Shown in pieces: positions 35,910 through 44,630 of a stretch of DNA of 64,000 nucleotides (within the stretch, counting starts at the first letter, position 1; every line of letters starts with the position of its first letter). The DNA lies in the NCBI RefSeq assembly GCF_018130245.1, contig NZ_JAFCKP010000014.1, forward strand, positions 62,001 to 126,000, written 5' to 3'. This stretch comes from Bradyrhizobium sp. SZCCT0231 (GTDB taxonomy: Bacteria > Pseudomonadota > Alphaproteobacteria > Rhizobiales > Xanthobacteraceae). The position numbers and the translations under genes are program-made. The notes under the pieces are model-generated. The model did no database searches and was not told the DNA's origin. It worked only from the letters and a program-made list of their open reading frames with translations.

Positions 35910-38900
35910 ATGGCCTTTTCCTCCTCCCCCTTCGCCTCCGAGCGTGCGCTTGCCGATCGAGTGCCTGGCGCCGGCGTCACTGCGGTGCTCGGGCCGACCA
36001 ACACCGGCAAGACCCATCTCGCCATCGAGCGGATGCTGGCGCATCCCTCCGGCATGATCGGCCTGCCGCTGCGCCTGCTCGCGCGCGAGGTCTACAACAA
36101 GATCGCCGACAGGGCCGGCGCGGCCAGCGTCGCGCTCGTCACCGGCGAGGAGAAGATCAAGCCGAAGAACCCGCGCTATTGGGTGTCGACCGTCGAGGCG
36201 ATGCCGCGCGACCTCGACGTCTCCTTCCTCGCCGTCGACGAGGTCCAGATCGCCGCCGATCTCGAACGCGGCCACGTCTTCACCGATCGGCTCCTCAACC
36301 GCCGCGGCCGCGACGAGACGCTGCTCTTGGGCGCTGCGACCATGCGGCCGATCATCGAGCGGCTGTTGCCGGGCGTCTCCATGATCACGCGGCCGCGCCT
36401 GTCCAGCCTCGAATTCGCCGGCGACCGCAAGATCACGCGCCAGCCGCGCCGCACCGCCATCGTCGCGTTCTCGGCGGATGAGGTCTACGCCATCGCCGAG
36501 CTGATCCGCCGCCAGCACGGCGGCGCCGCCGTGGTGCTGGGCTCGCTCTCGCCCCGCACACGCAATGCGCAGGTCGCGATGTTCCAGAACGGCGATGTCG
36601 ATTATCTCGTCGCCACCGATGCCGTCGGCATGGGCCTCAATCTCGACGTCGACCACGTCGCCTTCGCCTCCGACCGCAAGTTCGACGGCTACCAGTTCCG
36701 CCGCCTGACGCCGGCCGAGTTCGCGCAAGTAGCCGGCCGCGCCGGGCGCGCCACCCGCAACGGCACCTTCGGCACCACGGGCCGTTGCGCGCCGTTCGAG
36801 CCCGAGCTCGTCAACGCCCTGCAGAACCACACCTTCGATGCCGTGAAGGTGCTGCAATGGCGCAACTCGAAGCTGGATTTCTCCTCGCTCGGCGCGCTCC
36901 AGGTGTCGCTGAACCTCGCCCCCGGCCACGAGACGCTGACGCGCGCGCCTGTCGCCGAGGACATGCGCGTGCTCGACCATGCCGCCCGCGACGGCGAGGT
37001 GCGCGATATCGCGCATGGCAAGGCCGCCGTGGAACGTCTCTGGGACACTTGCCAGGTTCCGGACTACAGGAAACTGGCGCCGGCCGCCCATGCCGAGCTG
37101 GTGACCACGCTGTACGGCTTCCTGATGCAGAAGGGATGCATCCCCGATTCCTGGTTCGAGGCCCAGGTCACCCAAGCCGACCGCATCGACGGCGATATCG
37201 ACACGCTGTCGGCCCGAATCGCCCAGATCCGGACCTGGACCTTCGTCGCCAACCGCCCGGACTGGCTGAGAGACCCCGAACGCTGGCAGGGGGTCACGCG
37301 GGAGGTCGAAAATAAATTATCGGATGCGCTCCATGAACGCTTGACTGAGCGTTTCGTTGATCGTCGGACCAGTGTATTGATGCGCCGCCTGCGGGAGAAC
37401 ACGAGCTTGAATACTGAAATCGGCAAGACCGGCGAAGTCATCGTCGAAGGCCACGTCATCGGCCGCCTCGACGGCTTCACCTTTGCACCGGATGCGGCGG
37501 AAGCAGGCTCCGATGCGAAAGCCTTGCAGGCTGCAGCGCAAGCGGTGCTCGCCGGCGAGATCAATACGCGCGCCGAAAAGCTGGGCAATGCGCCGGACGA
37601 GCAGTTCGTGCTGACCTCGGAAGGCATCATCCGCTGGACCGGCGATGCCGTGGCGCGGCTGTCTGCCGCAGACGACGCGCTGCATCCGCGCATCCGCATC
37701 ATCTCCGACGAGCGCCTCACCGGCGGCCCCCGCGACAAGGTGCAGGCGCGGCTCGAGCTCTGGCTCAAGACCCATATCGAAAAACTGCTCGGGCCGATGT
37801 TCGAGCTGTCCAAGGCCGAGGACGTCACCGGCATTGCCCGCGGCATCGCCTATCAGCTGGTCGAGGCGCTCGGCGTGCTCGAGCGTCCGAAGATTGCGAG
37901 CGAGCTGAAGGATCTCGATCAGCCCTCGCGCGCCGTCTTGCGCAAATACGGCGTCCGCTTCGGCGCCTATCACATCTATTTCCCCGGCCTGCTCAAGCCC
38001 GCCGCGCGTGCACTTGCCGCGCTGCTCTGGGCGCTGAAGCAGGACAATGTCGATCTGTCCGCGCTGTCGGGCGCGCAGCATCTGGCCTCCTCGGGGCGCA
38101 CCTCGTTCCCGGTCGACAAGCAGCTGCCGCGCGATGCCTATCGCGTGCTCGGCTACAAGCAGGCCGGCGAGCGCGCCGTGCGCGTCGACATCCTGGAGCG
38201 TCTGGCCGACCTGATCCGCCCGGCGCTGGCCTGGCGCGAGAACTCGCCGGGCGAAAAGCCTGCCGGCGCGTTCGACGGCCGCAGCTTCGTGGTGACGCAG
38301 GCGATGACCTCGCTCACGGGCTCGGCCGGCGAAGACTTCGCGTCCGTGCTGCGCGCGCTCGGCTATCGCATGGATAAGCGTCCGCCGCTGCCGCAAAAAC
38401 CTGTCGTCGCCGAAACGGTTGCGGCCGAGACGCCGCCCGCCGAGGGCAGCGCAGAGACCTCGACCGAGGCCGCAGCGGAGGCCGTGGCCGGCCTGCCGGT
38501 GGAGTCGACTACATCCACCGAAGCCGCCGCCGAATCCGTCACGGTCGAAGACGCGCCCGGCGTGGAGCCGCACGACGAGCCCGCCCATGAGGAGCCGGCG
38601 CTCGAAGCGTCTCCGGAAGCGCCCGTCACGCCCGAGGACGCCCCCGGCATCGCGCCGCCCGCAGAAGAGGCTGCGACGTCCACTGAAGCTGCCGGCCTTG
38701 AAGCTGCTGCCGCCGAGACCGCCGCAACGGAAGCTGCTGCATCGCCCGATGCTGCCGCGCCTGAGGCTGCGGCTGCGCCCGCCGAGCCCGAGCTCGTCGA
38801 GGTCTGGCGCCCGGCCGGCCGTCACGAGGATCGCAAGCCGCGTCACGAGCGCCATCGCCACCAGCGTCACCATCAGCCGCGTCCGCAGGCGGGTGCCGAA

Positions 38901-39296
38901 GCTGGCGCTGCACCTGGTGCTGCGAGCGCCGCGCCCGGCGAAGCCGCCGAAGGCGGAAAGCCAGGCCACCGTCATGGCGGACATCGAAAAGATTTCCGCA
39001 AGGGCCGCGAAGAAGGTGGCGAGCGCCGCGAGCAGCGCAGCGACAACAACCGCCGTTTCGAGGGCAAGGATCGCGATCGGGGCAAAGGCAAGCCCGGCGA
39101 TCGCGACGGCGGCCGCGAGCATCGTGGCCGCGACCGCGACAAGGGCCGCGATCGTCGCGATCGCGAGTCCGGTCCCTCGCTGCGTCCCTATGCTTCGAGC
39201 GCGAACCCGCGCGAGCGCGATCGTCCCATCGATCCGAACTCGCCCTTCGCCAAGCTCGCCGCGCTGAAGGAGCAGCTGTCGGGGCGGAAGGAGTAA
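35910..39296 (+). CDS. Suv3-like DExH RNA/DNA helicase with long low-complexity tail
   Basis: An 1128-residue superfamily 2 helicase related to mitochondrial Suv3. Walker A is GPTNTGKT (28-35), the DExH-type box is DEVQ (110-113), and motif VI is QVAGRAGRATR. Residues about 830-960 are almost pure Ala/Glu/Pro/Thr/Ser repeats, and about 963-1110 are basic and rich in R, H, G, D and K, a likely RNA-binding tail. Suv3 works with polynucleotide phosphorylase in RNA decay; the same role here is inference. The ATG at 35910 matches the helicase N-terminus. Confidence 0.88.
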   Translation: MAFSSSPFASERALADRVPGAGVTAVLGPTNTGKTHLAIERMLAHPSGMIGLPLRLLAREVYNKIADRAGAASVALVTGEEKIKPKNPRYWVSTVEAMPRDLDVSFLAVDEVQIAADLERGHVFTDRLLNRRGRDETLLLGAATMRPIIERLLPGVSMITRPRLSSLEFAGDRKITRQPRRTAIVAFSADEVYAIAELIRRQHGGAAVVLGSLSPRTRNAQVAMFQNGDVDYLVATDAVGMGLNLDVDHVAFASDRKFDGYQFRRLTPAEFAQVAGRAGRATRNGTFGTTGRCAPFEPELVNALQNHTFDAVKVLQWRNSKLDFSSLGALQVSLNLAPGHETLTRAPVAEDMRVLDHAARDGEVRDIAHGKAAVERLWDTCQVPDYRKLAPAAHAELVTTLYGFLMQKGCIPDSWFEAQVTQADRIDGDIDTLSARIAQIRTWTFVANRPDWLRDPERWQGVTREVENKLSDALHERLTERFVDRRTSVLMRRLRENTSLNTEIGKTGEVIVEGHVIGRLDGFTFAPDAAEAGSDAKALQAAAQAVLAGEINTRAEKLGNAPDEQFVLTSEGIIRWTGDAVARLSAADDALHPRIRIISDERLTGGPRDKVQARLELWLKTHIEKLLGPMFELSKAEDVTGIARGIAYQLVEALGVLERPKIASELKDLDQPSRAVLRKYGVRFGAYHIYFPGLLKPAARALAALLWALKQDNVDLSALSGAQHLASSGRTSFPVDKQLPRDAYRVLGYKQAGERAVRVDILERLADLIRPALAWRENSPGEKPAGAFDGRSFVVTQAMTSLTGSAGEDFASVLRALGYRMDKRPPLPQKPVVAETVAAETPPAEGSAETSTEAAAEAVAGLPVESTTSTEAAAESVTVEDAPGVEPHDEPAHEEPALEASPEAPVTPEDAPGIAPPAEEAATSTEAAGLEAAAAETAATEAAASPDAAAPEAAAAPAEPELVEVWRPAGRHEDRKPRHERHRHQRHHQPRPQAGAEAGAAPGAASAAPGEAAEGGKPGHRHGGHRKDFRKGREEGGERREQRSDNNRRFEGKDRDRGKGKPGDRDGGREHRGRDRDKGRDRRDRESGPSLRPYASSANPRERDRPIDPNSPFAKLAALKEQLSGRKE

Positions 39297-39300
39297 CATA

Positions 39301-39344
39301 GCGTTTTCAAGCGAAGTGCGGAGCGGTTCGCGTGAAGAAAACGC
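39301..39344. repeat. short inverted repeat before the S4 gene
   Basis: GCGTTTTC (39301-39308) and GAAAACGC (39337-39344) frame AAGCGAAGTGCGGAGCGGTTCGCGT. I recall this wording as a common dispersed element in Bradyrhizobium genomes. It carries a stop in the S4 reading frame (39333-39335). Confidence 0.6.
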
Positions 39345-39359
39345 GTAAGGAGTAGAGAC

Positions 39360-39638
39360 ACGACGACCGAACGGCAGCGCCTCGACAAATGGCTGTGGCA
39401 CGCGCGGGTGGTGAAGGCGCGCACCTCCGCGGCCGAGCTGGTCATCTCGGGGCACGTCCGCATCAACGGCGCGCGAGAGACCTCGCCGGGACATGCGGTC
39501 AAGCTCGGCGACGTCCTCACCATCGCGCTCGACCGCACGGTGCGCGTCTTGAAGGTGATGGGCTTCAACGAACGCCGCGGCGATGCGGCCTCGGCGCGGG
39601 TGCTCTACGAGGAGCTGAGCGAAGCAAAGCGCAATTAA
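39360..39638 (+). CDS. S4-domain RNA-binding protein (Hsp15-like), apparent ACG start
   Basis: A small S4-fold protein of about 92 residues like heat shock protein 15, which recycles stalled 50S subunits. The frame reads ERQRLDKWLWHARVVKARTS, then VISGHVRINGA and KLGDVLTIAL, so the S4 domain needs everything from about 39369. The frame has a stop at 39333 and no ATG, GTG or TTG until 39408, inside the domain. AAGGAG (39347-39352) lies 7 nt before an ACG at 39360, where a normal ATG would be expected. Either ACG is used or the gene is damaged. Confidence 0.72.
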   Translation, partial: TTTERQRLDKWLWHARVVKARTSAAELVISGHVRINGARETSPGHAVKLGDVLTIALDRTVRVLKVMGFNERRGDAASARVLYEELSEAKRN

Positions 39639-39770
39639 TTGCGCTTCCCGTTCATTTCTTGGTCGATCAAACACACAAAGCCGTCATGATCGGGCCTTGC
39701 CGACCTTGCGGCGCCGGGCCATCCGCGCTAGGCAAGCCGCGAGTTTTAAAAGAGCTTTTCGGAGCGTTGG

Positions 39771-40109
39771 ATGACTTACGTCGTCACTGAAAACTGCATC
39801 AAGTGCAAGTACACCGACTGCGTCGAGGTCTGCCCGGTCGACTGCTTCTACGAGGGCGACAACATGCTCGTCATCCACCCCGACGAGTGCATCGACTGCG
39901 GCGTGTGCGAGCCGGAATGCCCCGCCGACGCCATCAAGCCGGATACGGAACCGGGTCTGGAGAAGTGGCTCCAGGTCAACGCCGATTACGCCAAGAGCTG
40001 GCCCAACATCACCCAGAAGAAAGAATCACCCGCCGACGCCAAGGAATTCGACGGCATGGAAGGCAAGTTCGAGAAATATTTTTCTCCGAACCCGGGCTCG
40101 GGGGACTAA
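39771..40109 (+). CDS. fdxA: seven-iron ferredoxin FdxA
   Basis: A 112-residue ferredoxin with one [3Fe-4S] and one [4Fe-4S] cluster, an electron carrier. Cysteines at 9, 12, 17, 21, 25, 40, 43, 46 and 50 match the Azotobacter FdI-like layout ([17 protein letters not shown] and [11 protein letters not shown]). The C-terminal half with [20 protein letters not shown] is the usual alphaproteobacterial extension. It precedes the CarD-family gene, a neighbour I recall from other rhizobia. Confidence 0.95.
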   Translation: MTYVVTENCIKCKYTDCVEVCPVDCFYEGDNMLVIHPDECIDCGVCEPECPADAIKPDTEPGLEKWLQVNADYAKSWPNITQKKESPADAKEFDGMEGKFEKYFSPNPGSGD

Positions 40110-40177
40110 TTCGCGCCCAAACTTAACCCTAATAGCGGCGCTGCCGCCGAAAACCAGCCCTCAAGACCCCTAAATCA

Positions 40178-40205
40178 TTGATTTTTGCGGGAAATGTGCT
40201 ATATT
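40178..40205 (+). promoter_or_regulatory. sigma70-type promoter for the CarD-family gene
   Basis: TTGATT (40178-40183), a 16-nt spacer and TATATT (40200-40205). Transcription would start near 40212, which rules out the in-frame TTG at 40204 as a translation start and leaves a 90-240 nt leader depending on the start used. Confidence 0.65.
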
Positions 40206-40452
40206 GGGCACATTAAGCCGAACCCCGTCAGCCCGTTGGCCCTTCTGGGTTCCCGTGAAACCAAATGTCGAACAGGGGCGTGGCAGTTTCCGCGCGCAGG
40301 CTGTGTCACAGAAAACGCGTAAAAAGAGTACTTCAGCGAGGGCTTCCCATAAGGAGGCCAAAAAAGTCGCCGCGGCCAGCCGTAGCGCATCCAAGGGTCG
40401 GACCGCGACGAAGGCGCCGGCTGCAAAGTCCTCGAAGAACAAAAGAAGCGCA

Positions 40453-41277
40453 ATGCCTAACAAGACTGCCAAACCGGCCGCGAAAGCGACCGCTGTCAAG
40501 CCTGCTGCTGCCAAGCCCGTGACTGCCAAGCCCGTGATCGCGAAGGCTCCCGCTGCCAAGCCCGCGACGAAGGCCCCTGTTGCTGCTGCGCCTGCCAAGG
40601 CTCCCGCCGCCGCCAAGCCGGCCGCCAAGCCCGCTGCTGCGCCGAAGGTCGAGGAAAAGAAGGTCGTGACCCAGCGTCAGGGCTTCAAGGCCAACGAATT
40701 CGTCGTCTATCCCGCTCACGGCGTTGGCCAGATCCTGGCCATCGAGGAGCAGGAGATCGCCGGTGCGAAGCTCGAGCTGTTCGTGATCAACTTTATCAAG
40801 GACAAGATGACGCTGCGCGTTCCGACCGCCAAGGTCGCCAATGTCGGCATGCGCAAGCTGTCCGATCCGGCGCTGGTCAAGAAGGCGCTGGAGACGCTCA
40901 AGGGCCGCGCGCGCGTCAAGCGCACCATGTGGTCGCGCCGCGCCCAGGAATACGAAGCGAAGATCAATTCGGGCGACATCGTCGCGATTGCGGAAGTCGT
41001 GCGCGACCTCTATCGCTCGGAGTCGCAGCCGGAGCAGTCGTATTCGGAACGCCAGCTCTATGAAGCGGCGCTCGACCGTCTCTCCCGTGAGATCGCGGTG
41101 GTGCAGCACTCGACCGAGACCGAAGCGGTCAAGGAGATCGAGGCCCAGCTCGCCAAGAGCCCGCGCCGCGCCAGTGCCAAGGCGGAAGCCGCCGACGGCG
41201 AAGCCGACACGGATGCCGAGGGCGATACCGACGATACGGATGGCGACGACACCACCGTCGCCGACGAGGCCGCGTAA
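40453..41277 (+). CDS. CarD-family transcriptional regulator with H1-like Lys/Ala tail
   Basis: CarD/CdnL proteins bind RNA polymerase and stabilise open complexes, especially at rRNA promoters. From ATG 40453 the product is 274 residues. Residues about 1-75 are repeats of A-x-x-K-P type (KPAAAKPVTAKPVIAKAPAAKP), then the CarD/TRCF RNAP-interaction domain FKANEFVVYPAHGVGQI and the helical domain (RRAQEYEAKINSGD...). An acidic tail (TDAEGDTDDTDGDD) ends it. The frame extends upstream with more Lys-rich sequence to a GTG at 40303, so the N-terminus may be 50 residues longer. A terminator follows. Confidence 0.85.
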   Translation: MPNKTAKPAAKATAVKPAAAKPVTAKPVIAKAPAAKPATKAPVAAAPAKAPAAAKPAAKPAAAPKVEEKKVVTQRQGFKANEFVVYPAHGVGQILAIEEQEIAGAKLELFVINFIKDKMTLRVPTAKVANVGMRKLSDPALVKKALETLKGRARVKRTMWSRRAQEYEAKINSGDIVAIAEVVRDLYRSESQPEQSYSERQLYEAALDRLSREIAVVQHSTETEAVKEIEAQLAKSPRRASAKAEAADGEADTDAEGDTDDTDGDDTTVADEAA

Positions 41278-41305
41278 GCAGCTTCGTTCTGCGCAAGCAA
41301 TCAAA

Positions 41306-41335
41306 AGCTCGGCCGTTCGGCCGGGCTTTTTATTT
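41306..41335 (+). terminator. Rho-independent terminator after the CarD-family gene
   Basis: AGCTCGGCC-GTTC-GGCCGGGCT hairpin (one G-T pair) followed by TTTTTATTT, 29 nt past the stop codon. Confidence 0.88.
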
Positions 41336-41340
41336 GAGCG

Positions 41341-41479
41341 GTAGGGTGGGTTAGCCGTGCGATCGCGCGAAGCGCTATCACACGGCGTAACCCACCGCTT
41401 CTGTCTCGGCACGGAAGCAAAGTGGTGGGTTACGCCCAGCAGATGCGCTTCGCGCCTCCGCTAGGCTAACCCACCCTAC
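41341..41479. repeat. palindromic repeat, family E (GTAGGGTGGGTTAG type)
   Basis: GTAGGGTGGGTTAG at the left faces CTAACCCACCCTAC at the right, with inner GTAACCCACC/GGTGGGTTAC arms. It separates the CarD-family terminator from regR. Confidence 0.88.
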
Positions 41480-41486
41480 ATTTTCA

Positions 41487-42020
41487 TCACTTCACCGGCC
41501 GCTTCTCGAGCTTCCTCGCCAGCGTCCGTCGGTGCATGCCCAGGCGTCGTGCCGCTTCCGAGATGTTGAACTCCGTCTCGATCAGGGTCTGGTGGATGCG
41601 CTCCCATTCCAGCGTCTTGATCGAGGTCGGCCGCGCATCGAGCGCGACCTCGGCGTTGCCTTCGGCCTTGTGAAAGGCGGCCTCGATGTCGTCGGTGTTC
41701 GAGGGCTTTGCCAGATAGTGGCAGGCGCCCAGCTTGATCGCTTCGACGGCGGTGGAGATGCTGGCAAAGCCGGTCAGCACCACGATCAGCATGTCCGGAT
41801 CATGCGTGTGCAAGAGCTCGACGCAGGCGAGGCCCGAGGCGCCGCCGAGCTTGAGGTCGACCACGGCATGGCCGAAGGTGCGCTCCTCCAGGACCTTCCG
41901 CACCTCCTCGATCGAGGCGGCGAGCACGACCTCGTAGCCGCGACGCTCGAACGAGCGCTTCAGCGTGCGGGCGAAGCCGGAATCGTCCTCGACGACGATG
42001 AGTGAACGGTCAGGCGTCAA
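41487..42020 (-). CDS. regR: redox response regulator RegR (RegA/ActR/PrrA family)
   Basis: A 177-residue response regulator. The receiver domain (about 5-120) has the acidic pair ED at 11-12, phospho-acceptor D55 (VVDLKLGG) and K105 (LAKPSN). A Fis-type helix-turn-helix is at about 150-174 (ISEAARRLGMHRRTLARKLEK). This is the RegA/ActR layout, which in Bradyrhizobium controls redox-responsive genes including the fixR-nifA region. It overlaps the regS stop by 11 nt, so sensor and regulator are coupled. Confidence 0.88.
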   Translation of the reverse strand: MTPDRSLIVVEDDSGFARTLKRSFERRGYEVVLAASIEEVRKVLEERTFGHAVVDLKLGGASGLACVELLHTHDPDMLIVVLTGFASISTAVEAIKLGACHYLAKPSNTDDIEAAFHKAEGNAEVALDARPTSIKTLEWERIHQTLIETEFNISEAARRLGMHRRTLARKLEKRPVK

Positions 42021-43413
42021 AATTCCCTCCGATCGCGAGCGTCGCGAGCGGCAACGTCAAGCGCACCGTGGCGCCGCGCTTCCTGTGGTTCTCGGCAGTC
42101 ACGCCGCCCCCCAGCTTGCGTACGACGTTCACCACCAGGAACAGGCCGAGCCCGCCGCCGGCGCGGCCCTTGCTCGACTGATAGGGCTTGCCCAGCTGCG
42201 CCAGCATCTCCGGCGCAAAGCCCGGGCCGCGGTCAGAGATCGACAGCACGAGATTGTCGCCTTCGCGCTCGGCCACCAGCTCGACCCAGTCGCGCGAGAC
42301 CTCATAGGCATTGTCGAGCACGTTGAAGATCACCTGCTTCAGCGCGACGTCGGAGACGATCGCGACGTCCTCGCCGAATGTGCTGACGAAGTAGAGCGTG
42401 CGGGCCGAGCGCGCGTTGCGCCATTCGTCGACCAGCGCGGTGACGAAGGCCGTCACCGTCGTCGGCGAGGAACCTTCGCCGCGGGCTTCGCCCGCCGACA
42501 CCAGGATCCCGGTCACGATCGATTTGCAGCGCTGCAGCGAGGTCTCCATCTCCGCGAGGTCCTCGGCAAGCTCCTGGTCGGCGGCGAGATCCGGCATGCG
42601 GCGCCAGTCGCTGAGGATCACCGAGAGCGAGGCGAGCGGTGTGCCGAGCTCATGCGCCGCGCCGGAGGCGAGCAGGCCCATGCGCACGATGTGATCCTGC
42701 TCGGCGGCATGCTGGCGCAGCGCTGCCAGATGCGCGTCGCGTTCGCGCAGATTCCTGTTGATGCGGGTGACGAACACCACCAGCAGCACGGCGTTGAGCA
42801 CGAAGCCCAGGAGCATGCCTGTTACGGTGAGGCTGTAGGTCTCGCTGATCGGGTTCGGCGGCAGATCGAGCGGTCGGTAGGCCAATGTCAGCCAGACGAA
42901 GCTGGCGCAGGTCAGGGCGACCAGCGACCACGTCGAGCGCGCATCGAGCAGCACCGCGCCGAGCGTCACCTGGAGCAGGAACAGCGAGGTGAAGGGATTG
43001 GTGGCGCCGCCGGACAGATAGAGCTGCGCGGTCAGCGCGGCGACGTCCAGCATCAAGGCGACTAGCAGTTCGTTGTTGGTGATCGCGGCGCGATGGCGCA
43101 CCCACACCAGGCTGGAGACGTTGAGCAGCACCAGCGCGCCGATCACCGCGCCCATCCGCTCCAATGGCAGGGGGATGCCGAGACCGAAATGCACGGCACC
43201 GATGGTCACGATCTGGCCGACCACCGCGGTCCAGCGCAGCTGGATCAACAGCGCCATGTTCTTGCGGTTGGTCTCGTCGTCGGTCGGCGCGGTGCCGATC
43301 AGCTCGCTGCGCGCGTCGGCCTGCGATTGCAGCGTGACGGCCTGCCCGTCATGCGCAGGCGTCTGGGAAAGCGTCTTCCCGTCGTCAGGTCGGCTCGACG
43401 ATCGTTCCAGCAT
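42010..43413 (-). CDS. regS: redox sensor histidine kinase RegS (RegB family)
   Basis: A 467-residue membrane sensor kinase. About six hydrophobic segments (55-215) include GGATNPF (135-141), the quinone-sensing motif of RegB. H254 in GAAHELGTPL is the phospho-acceptor. C296 (LQRCKSI) lies 42 residues further, near where RegB has its redox Cys (C265, 40 after its His). ATPase boxes are NVLDNAYEVS, DRGPGF and GGGLGLFLV. ATG 43413 is inside the end of the SURF1 gene (29-nt overlap). Its quinone motif fits a sensor next to a quinol oxidase locus. Confidence 0.88.
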   Translation of the reverse strand: MLERSSSRPDDGKTLSQTPAHDGQAVTLQSQADARSELIGTAPTDDETNRKNMALLIQLRWTAVVGQIVTIGAVHFGLGIPLPLERMGAVIGALVLLNVSSLVWVRHRAAITNNELLVALMLDVAALTAQLYLSGGATNPFTSLFLLQVTLGAVLLDARSTWSLVALTCASFVWLTLAYRPLDLPPNPISETYSLTVTGMLLGFVLNAVLLVVFVTRINRNLRERDAHLAALRQHAAEQDHIVRMGLLASGAAHELGTPLASLSVILSDWRRMPDLAADQELAEDLAEMETSLQRCKSIVTGILVSAGEARGEGSSPTTVTAFVTALVDEWRNARSARTLYFVSTFGEDVAIVSDVALKQVIFNVLDNAYEVSRDWVELVAEREGDNLVLSISDRGPGFAPEMLAQLGKPYQSSKGRAGGGLGLFLVVNVVRKLGGGVTAENHRKRGATVRLTLPLATLAIGGNFDA

Positions 43414-44236
43414 CTGATCCCGTCCTGCGGGCGACAGCATCCGAGCCGCCGGCCTTGTCGTGGACGAAGCGCTTGCGGCGGAACAGCCCGCCGCCGAATG
43501 TGACGAAAAGTCTGCCAGCCAGCATGAAAGCCAGGGCAAACCACGTCAGCGCGTAGATCAGGTGGTTATTGGGAAAGCGGATCACGGTCAATCCGCCGAT
43601 TGGACCGCCGGCAATTTGTGATCCGGCGTCGGCGTCCACGAAGAAGGGCGCGGCTTCCCGAACGCCGCGTGCCGCCGTGATGGCGGCGACGTCCCGCGAA
43701 TACCAGCGGTTGTGCTGGGGCACGTTGTTCCGGAGAAAGCCGCCTTTCGGCTCCGTCATGCGGAGCAGGCCGGTGATCTCGACCAGACCGTCGGGATTGC
43801 CGTCCCTGCGCGTCGACACGTCGCGCCGCTCCGACGGCACGAAGCCGCGATTGATCAGCACCAGCGTGCCGTCATCGCGCTTCAGCGGCGTCAGCACCCA
43901 ATAGCCCGGGCCCTCCTCGGTGACGGCCTGAACCAGGGTTTCGCGGTCATGCAGGAAGCGGCCGCTGACGCTGACGTGCCTGTATTCGTCGTTTGCGGCG
44001 CCGATGGCGGGCCATGAAGCGGGCGAGGGGATCGGCTGGGCTGGAGCGTGGACGCGCTGCTCGACGCGGTCGATCAGCGCCAGCTTCCAGGCGCGGCGCT
44101 CGATCTGCCAGACGCCGAGCGCGATCAGAAGTACAAAGGCGATGAGCGAGAGGACCGTGAGCCACAAGGAGGGAGCGCGCACGGCCTCGCTGTGCGCTCC
44201 TCCTGCCTTGCTCGTCACGGTCCAAGTCTTGTTCAC
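43385..44236 (-). CDS. SURF1 family oxidase assembly protein
   Basis: A 283-residue inner-membrane protein with an N-terminal transmembrane segment (VLSLIAFVLLIALGVWQIERRAWK; the WQ-x-x-R block is typical), a periplasmic domain (GYWVLTPLKRDDGTLVLINRGFVP) and a C-terminal segment (LIYALTWFALAFMLAGRLF). SURF1 proteins help insert heme into heme-copper oxidases. It lies 13 nt after cyoD and overlaps regS, linking oxidase assembly with redox sensing. Confidence 0.9.
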   Translation of the reverse strand: MNKTWTVTSKAGGAHSEAVRAPSLWLTVLSLIAFVLLIALGVWQIERRAWKLALIDRVEQRVHAPAQPIPSPASWPAIGAANDEYRHVSVSGRFLHDRETLVQAVTEEGPGYWVLTPLKRDDGTLVLINRGFVPSERRDVSTRRDGNPDGLVEITGLLRMTEPKGGFLRNNVPQHNRWYSRDVAAITAARGVREAAPFFVDADAGSQIAGGPIGGLTVIRFPNNHLIYALTWFALAFMLAGRLFVTFGGGLFRRKRFVHDKAGGSDAVARRTGSDAGTIVEPT

Positions 44237-44249
44237 TTCGGAGTCTTGC

Positions 44250-44630
44250 TCACTTCATTCCCGTCATCTGGTGGATCGGCATCATGTTGCTGTTGAGGTG
44301 GCTCATCACCCACAGCGAACCGGACAGTGCGATCACCACCATCACGATGGTGAAGATCAGCGCCATCATGCTCCAGCCGTTCTCGGACGTCGTGTTCATG
44401 TGCAGGAAGTAGATCATGTGCACGACGATCTGCACGACCGCGAAGGCCATGATCACCAGCGCGGTGACCTGCTTGCTCGGAAGCGTGCCGCTCATCACCA
44501 GCCAGAACGGGATCGCGGTGAGCACCACCGAGAGCACGAAGCCGAGCATGTAGCTCGAGAACGTGCCGTGAGCGTGGCCATCGCCGTGGTGATGGTCGTG
44601 CGCGCCAGCTGCGTGGGTATCGGTGCTCAT
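44250..44630 (-). CDS. cyoD: cytochrome o ubiquinol oxidase subunit IV
   Basis: A 126-residue subunit with a His-rich N-terminus ([12 protein letters not shown]) and three transmembrane segments: [39 protein letters not shown]-type and [15 protein letters not shown]. The ATG at 44630 overlaps the cyoC stop (ATGA). A shifted, longer frame seen upstream is antisense-like noise over cyoC. Confidence 0.92.
   Translation of the reverse strand: MSTDTHAAGAHDHHHGDGHAHGTFSSYMLGFVLSVVLTAIPFWLVMSGTLPSKQVTALVIMAFAVVQIVVHMIYFLHMNTTSENGWSMMALIFTIVMVVIALSGSLWVMSHLNSNMMPIHQMTGMK

Noticed and set aside
37317-39674. 785-residue minus-strand ORF opposite the helicase
   Set aside because: High-GC antisense frame; the plus strand holds helicase motifs over part of it and the low-complexity tail explains the open frame.
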